Shown here piece after piece: positions 60,153 through 64,000 of a DNA stretch of 64,000 nucleotides (positions are counted from its first letter, which is position 1; the number at the start of each line of letters is the position of its first letter). A model generated the notes under the pieces. It did not search any database, had not been told where the DNA came from, and saw only the letters and a list, made by a program, of their open reading frames with translations. The DNA is from Pseudalkalibacillus sp045920555. GTDB lineage: Bacteria; Bacillota; Bacilli; Bacillales; Fictibacillaceae. Where the stretch lies: positions 1,612,001 through 1,676,000 of the forward strand of contig NZ_CP174509.1 of NCBI RefSeq assembly GCF_045920555.1, written 5' to 3'. The position numbers were made by a program, and so were the translations under genes.

Positions 60153-61142
60153 ATGCAGCCAATCGTCATCGTGCATAACAAAATTCCCGAAGACATTTTA
60201 GAACAGATAAAAGAAACGTGCCAGGTACACTATTTTCCGGAAGGTTTGAACAGATCGAATCTTCCTGAGGTCTTGAATGAGGCAGAAGGTGTGCTTGGTT
60301 CTGGAGTGAGAGTCGACAAAGAATTTCTGGACAAAGCACCGAACTTAAAAATTGTCAGTAATATTTCAGTCGGCTTCAACAACCTTGATATAGAAGAATT
60401 GACAAAGCGAAAGATCATGGCGACCAATACCCCGGATGTACTGACAGATACAACGGCAGATACGATATTTGGCCTTCTGCTCGCAACCGCAAGGAGAATG
60501 GCTGAACTTGATCGTTATGTGAAAGAAGGAAGATGGAATCAATCTGTCGATGAAGCGTTATTTGGCGTTGATGTACACCATAAGACGCTTGGAATCATCG
60601 GCATGGGTAGAATAGGAGCTGCTATCGCCAAAAGAGGACGTCGAGGATTTGATATGGATATCCTTTACCATAACCGGTCACGGAATGAACAAGCAGAAAA
60701 AGAATACGGCGCTGTTTATTGTTCGCTGGATGATTTGTTGAAAAAATCGGATTTCGTTTGCTTGATGACCCCATTGACATCTGAAACGAAAAGATTGATC
60801 GGATTGGACCAATTCAAACTTATGAAAGAAACGGCGATCTTCATCAACGGTTCGCGAGGACTAACGGTTAATGAAGATGATTTGGTATATGCCCTTAAAA
60901 ATAAACTGATCTATGCTGCCGGATTGGATGTGTTCGAAAAGGAACCTATCTCAAAAGATCATCCATTTCTGGAGATGCCGAATGTGATGACTTTGCCTCA
61001 TATAGGTTCGGCTACACATGAAACTAGATATGAAATGGAAAAGATTGCCACTAAAAATTTCTTGGAAGGTCTCCAAGGTAAGCGGCCGCCATCATTGCTC
61101 AATCCTGGTGCATTGTCAAAAAAAGAGGAAGTCAATGGTTGA
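60153..61142 (+). CDS. D-2-hydroxyacid dehydrogenase (glyoxylate/hydroxypyruvate reductase type)
   Basis: 329 residues. NAD(P) loop GMGRIG (150-155) followed by HNRSR, a pattern that favours NADPH; catalytic Arg235 (NGSRGLTVNE), Glu264 (DVFEKEP) and His283 (LPHIGSA). It reduces a short 2-oxo acid or oxidises the hydroxy acid. AAAGGAGG precedes ATG 60153. The product of the aldolase or ThDP enzyme is a reasonable substrate. Confidence 0.92.
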   Translation: MQPIVIVHNKIPEDILEQIKETCQVHYFPEGLNRSNLPEVLNEAEGVLGSGVRVDKEFLDKAPNLKIVSNISVGFNNLDIEELTKRKIMATNTPDVLTDTTADTIFGLLLATARRMAELDRYVKEGRWNQSVDEALFGVDVHHKTLGIIGMGRIGAAIAKRGRRGFDMDILYHNRSRNEQAEKEYGAVYCSLDDLLKKSDFVCLMTPLTSETKRLIGLDQFKLMKETAIFINGSRGLTVNEDDLVYALKNKLIYAAGLDVFEKEPISKDHPFLEMPNVMTLPHIGSATHETRYEMEKIATKNFLEGLQGKRPPSLLNPGALSKKEEVNG

Positions 61143-61180
61143 ATAGATAGAGGAAAATTTAACGATCGGGTGGTGGAATT

Positions 61181-61861
61181 ATGGAAGAGAGAAAGGATTC
61201 GTTATTAACACTGAATTTGAATCAGATTAAATCATTGCGCGATATCGTAATTGAATCTTTAAGGGAAGCGATCATAGCTGGCGAATTAAAGCCAGGTGAG
61301 CGTTTGAAGGAACGGGAGCTTGCGGAGAAGATGGGGATCAGTACCACACCGGTAAAAGAGGCACTGAGAATATTAACCCATGAAGGATTGGTGATCACCC
61401 TTCCCAGAAAAGGTACCATCGTCTCTGAATTAGTGGATACCTCTATTGAAGAAGTCTTGATGTTGAAAGCCTCCTTGGAAGGTTTGGCTGCCAACCTTGC
61501 AGCGAAGAAAATTTCTGAAAAGGATTTGGACAGGTTAAGAAAACAAATCAAAGTGATGGAACAACTTGCAAAACAAAAGGACAGGGAAGAATTGAAAAAA
61601 GAAAATACCGTATTTCATACGATGATCCGTGATGCAGCTCAAAACCCGGTCATACAAAATACCCTTAAGACGGTTATTTCATTCGATAAAGCTTTTCGCG
61701 CCAGAGCATTGAAATTGAATATCGAAATCAGAGAAGGCTTTGCAGAACACAAACAGATTTTTGAAGCGATCGAGGCAAGAGACTCTGAATTGGCTGAAAA
61801 GCGGATGAAGGACCATATTAATCGGACAAGGGAGAATGTGATGAGCCATTTGAATAAGTGA
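61181..61861 (+). CDS. GntR-family regulator, FadR/FCD subfamily
   Basis: 226 residues. The winged helix (about 15-80) has IIAGELKPGERLKERELAEK and MGISTTPVKEALRILTHEG; the FCD effector domain (about 90-220) has FHTMIRDAAQNP and EHKQIFEAIEARDSELAEKR with the His/Asp metal site. FCD regulators bind carboxylates or sugar acids and usually repress their own catabolic genes. Position at the end of the cluster supports that. Confidence 0.92.
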   Translation: MEERKDSLLTLNLNQIKSLRDIVIESLREAIIAGELKPGERLKERELAEKMGISTTPVKEALRILTHEGLVITLPRKGTIVSELVDTSIEEVLMLKASLEGLAANLAAKKISEKDLDRLRKQIKVMEQLAKQKDREELKKENTVFHTMIRDAAQNPVIQNTLKTVISFDKAFRARALKLNIEIREGFAEHKQIFEAIEARDSELAEKRMKDHINRTRENVMSHLNK

Positions 61862-62035
61862 TTTCATCGATTCTTGGTTTCATCGAGCCACACTTTAGTT
61901 TATCTCAATGTCGGTGTGGCAGCGTATAAATATTCAGAAGATTCTTTAAAATGGCCGCGGTTTGTGATGGATTTGAGAATGATCGAAGACCGTTTCTTGT
62001 CATTTCAATCGAACTAGCCTAAAGGAGGATCTAAT

Positions 62036-63337
62036 TTGGAACCAAAGTATGAACATATTCCAGTTGAACAAGAGGTTGAAAAGAAAGAAAATAAGTTTTT
62101 ACAAACAGTACGTCAATTTGGACCAGGAATTGTAGCCGTATTAGCGATGATGGGGGCAGGAGATCTTGTCAGTTCATCGGTTTCAGGCGCGAACTATGGA
62201 TATGATCTTATGTGGATCCTTGCCGGGTCTTTGATCATTCGTTTTGTCGTTGTCAATGCAATGGCGCGCTATGAACTATGTAACATTGAACAGAACTCCA
62301 TACTTGAGGGATATCAAAGCCTAGGTCGATTTTTCCCGTGGTTTTTCATGATCTCCACCTTGATCATCGGGCATCTGATCAATTCCTACATGATAAGTGG
62401 AGCAGGACAAGCTCTTTCCTGGATTTTTAATTTCGGATCTCCATTCCTATGGTCATGCGGTGTTGTCTTGATAAGTCTCTTTGTCATCGGTCGAAATGTC
62501 TATAAGTCTATCGAAAATTTGATGAAATTGTTACTCGGTGTCATGACGATCTCATTCCTTGGAATCGCCATATATGCAGTTCCGAATTTCGGAGGGATTT
62601 TGAGAGGGACGATCGGTTTTGGGGTTCCAGAAAATCAAGGTGTCTTCAGCGTGTTTTTGATAGCGCTTTCATTGATAGGTGCAGTTGGTGGATCCCTTAC
62701 AAACTTTCTATATCCGTATTATGCAAAAGAGAAAGGGTGGAACAGTCCCGCATATCTGAAGATACAACGGTATGATCTGCTGTTTGGCATTTCCGCTGCG
62801 ATCATCATCAACCTGGCACTGTGGGTAGTAGGTGCGGAGGTATTAAGACCGAACGGGATCCAGGTAAGTGGATTAGATGACATCTCGAAAGCGTTATCTA
62901 CACACATGGGTTATTTCGGTGCCCTTGTATTCTATTTAGGCGTTTTCGGTATCCTCTACAGCAGTGTAGTTGGATTCGCCAATGGATATCCTAAATTGGT
63001 CATTGATTGTCTGCACATGATAAAAAAGGAACGTCGTCAAAAATATGGTCGTAAATTCGAAGACGACCCGATGTTCAAATGGGTCAGTCTCTTCATTCTC
63101 ATTTCGCCTATCATCTGGTCTATACCTGGTATGCCGGGCTTTGTGGCCATGGTGGTATTCGTCAACGCGTTACAAGGAGTCATCGTTCCGATCATCGCTT
63201 TCGGACTCCTGATGTTGACGAATAAAACCTCGCATTTGGGTAAATACAAAAACAACTGGTTAGAGAATGTCGTCTTATCACTGACGACTGCCTTGACTAT
63301 CTGGGTCACGTTTGAATGGTTCATAGGATTATTCTAA
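62036..63337 (+). CDS. Nramp-related membrane transporter lacking the canonical metal site
   Basis: 433 residues, about 11 helices; TTG 62036 follows AAAGGAGG. The framework is Nramp-like (QFGPGIVAVLAMMGAGDLVS, then GANYGYDLMWILAGSL), but the helix 1 DPGN motif is GAGD (40-43), and in helix 6 the MPH motif is absent (AVGGSLTNFLYPYYAKEKGW, about 216-235). It therefore probably does not carry Mn2+/Fe2+ in the usual way; Mg2+ or an organic solute are options. It lies 174 bp after the GntR gene and before the second copy of the shared site. Confidence 0.8.
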   Translation: MEPKYEHIPVEQEVEKKENKFLQTVRQFGPGIVAVLAMMGAGDLVSSSVSGANYGYDLMWILAGSLIIRFVVVNAMARYELCNIEQNSILEGYQSLGRFFPWFFMISTLIIGHLINSYMISGAGQALSWIFNFGSPFLWSCGVVLISLFVIGRNVYKSIENLMKLLLGVMTISFLGIAIYAVPNFGGILRGTIGFGVPENQGVFSVFLIALSLIGAVGGSLTNFLYPYYAKEKGWNSPAYLKIQRYDLLFGISAAIIINLALWVVGAEVLRPNGIQVSGLDDISKALSTHMGYFGALVFYLGVFGILYSSVVGFANGYPKLVIDCLHMIKKERRQKYGRKFEDDPMFKWVSLFILISPIIWSIPGMPGFVAMVVFVNALQGVIVPIIAFGLLMLTNKTSHLGKYKNNWLENVVLSLTTALTIWVTFEWFIGLF

Positions 63338-63377
63338 GCCGTTTTAATAGAAATTCCGTTTAAAATAAGGTAATTTA

Positions 63378-63399
63378 TGATATATCAAACATCATTAAA
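63378..63399. promoter_or_regulatory. Candidate operator, copy 2 of the shared 22-bp site
   Basis: TGATATATC, AA, ACATCA, T, TAAA: 19 of 22 positions match the copy at 56369. Here TGATATATCA is a perfect palindrome. It overlaps the beginning of the terminator stem that follows. Confidence 0.5.
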
Positions 63400-63445
63400 A
63401 AAGTAACCTTTAACGCTAATACACAGTACTGGGGTTGCTTTTTTA
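63397..63445 (+). terminator. Terminator after the Nramp-like gene
   Basis: AAAAAAGTAACC and GGTTGCTTTTTT pair with one G-U across a 24-base loop and end in a T run. Confidence 0.65.
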
Positions 63446-63538
63446 CCTCTTTTCTTATTCCCTTGTAATAGAGGGGATATTTTTATTCCACCTATATTTT
63501 GGCGAGTTTAAATTAAGAGTTGCTGGGAGTTATCAATT

Positions 63539-64000
63539 ATGAAGAGGGTAATCCTGTTTACATACGCAATGGTCATCAATTTATATATTGTCATATTTTA
63601 TCTGGATCGTATATTTCCCCATGATTATTTACAGATGGCCCTTTCATTACTGGGTGTATTATCGTTGATGCTTTCATTGATCCATCTGTCTGCCCAAAAA
63701 AGACTCCTGCCGCTATTCCTGTTGGCCTTCTCTTTTTTCATCTTGATTGCATCCCACACCTCGATCGTTGACGGGGTACTACAAGGGTTCAGGCAGATGA
63801 CGAGTCTGATCGCCTTGTTATTGATTGTTCCGATTATAAGTTGGATCTTGGATGAAGAGCCATATATCGTTAAAATCATGTCTTTTGCGGGCGATTTTTT
63901 AAATACCAGCAGAAGGTTTTATTTTGGTCTGATGATCATCACACAAGTCTTATCCTTCTTCCTGCTTTTTGGATCGATCCAGACAGTCTATCAATTCATA
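63539..64000 (+). CDS. Hypothetical multi-helix membrane protein (partial, runs off the window)
   Basis: ATG 63539 (GGGAG upstream) opens 154 residues to the window end. At least five hydrophobic helices are seen (FTYAMVINLYIVIFYL, LSLLGVLSLMLSLIHL, LLPLFLLAFSFFILIA, TSLIALLLIVPIISWI, FGLMIITQVLSFFLLFG). A loop between helices 4 and 5 reads DEEPYIVKIMSFAGDFLNTS. No family is recognised; a permease of the ion-transporter type is possible. Confidence 0.75.
   Translation, partial: MKRVILFTYAMVINLYIVIFYLDRIFPHDYLQMALSLLGVLSLMLSLIHLSAQKRLLPLFLLAFSFFILIASHTSIVDGVLQGFRQMTSLIALLLIVPIISWILDEEPYIVKIMSFAGDFLNTSRRFYFGLMIITQVLSFFLLFGSIQTVYQFI

Noticed and set aside
61888..61919. CCACAC/GTGTGG hairpin between the GntR and Nramp-like genes
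   Set aside because: Only six base pairs with a long loop and no T run; too weak to call a terminator.

Overview
The window looks like the chromosome of a low-GC Gram-positive member of the Bacillaceae, close in gene content to the Bacillus megaterium group. Supports are strong AGGAGG-type ribosome sites, common TTG/GTG starts, U-tailed terminators, Bacillus-only small genes (yfhE, ymaF, lmo0937-type), a B. megaterium-style cbi operon and a class IV (PhaRC) polyhydroxybutyrate cluster. No rRNA, tRNA or CRISPR array was seen. The genus is an inference.

Layout. 1-2.7 kb: end of a membrane protein, a frameshifted sodium:solute symporter and a creatinase-like M24 protein. 2.8-4.7 kb: yfhE and a complete IS1182-type insertion sequence. 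5-13.8 kb: scattered single genes (PhoD, YmaF, DUF2935, DinB, SRPBCC, DUF6157, a large secreted NucA/NucB-type nuclease), with several broken genes between them. 14.0-15.2 kb: a gene-free stretch holding an apparently orphan guanine riboswitch and then two cobalamin riboswitches, each of the latter followed by its own terminator. 15.2-28.2 kb: the anaerobic cobalamin operon from a nickel/cobalt permease through cbiH60-X-J-C-D-ET-L-F-G-A, a wrecked precorrin-2 dehydrogenase, cobA and a nitroreductase. 28.3-30.5 kb: PaiB and a flavin amine oxidase. 30.6-31.5 kb: a Mn2+ (yybP-ykoY) riboswitch upstream of a TerC exporter. 31.6-35.5 kb: an envelope-stress-like operon (DUF4178, PspA, DUF4247 lipoprotein, DUF350, membrane-anchored aminopropyltransferase). 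35.5-39.5 kb: small genes and decayed genes. 39.5-47.1 kb: PHB metabolism (depolymerase, PhaP, PhaQ, PhaR, PhaB, PhaC, a biotinyl-like mini-protein, malic enzyme, thiolase). 47.6-56.3 kb: TetR remnant, DoxX-like protein, PheC-like binding protein, a DctPQM TRAP transporter, acyl-CoA ligase with TetR regulator, secreted phosphatase/nuclease. 56.3-63.4 kb: a catabolite-controlled cluster (HpaI aldolase, DapA-family lyase, TPP enzyme, 2-hydroxyacid dehydrogenase, GntR regulator, Nramp-like carrier). The window ends inside a membrane protein.

How the parts work together. The cbi operon would take uroporphyrinogen III (CobA), via cobalt insertion by CbiX, to cobyrinic acid a,c-diamide, but its own precorrin-2 dehydrogenase is destroyed, so that step must come from elsewhere. 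In the PHB cluster thiolase, PhaB and PhaRC form the synthetic route, malic enzyme could supply NADPH, PhaP coats the granules, PhaQ represses and the esterase could degrade. The 56-63 kb cluster has the shape of an uncharacterised 2-oxo-acid/sugar-acid pathway; it has a good cre site and two nearly identical sites flanking it that are candidate operators for its GntR protein.

A striking general feature is that at least six otherwise intact genes are broken by the loss of exactly one base in a short homopolymer run. This could be true slippage or a systematic sequencing artefact, and it should be settled before any of these genes is called dead.
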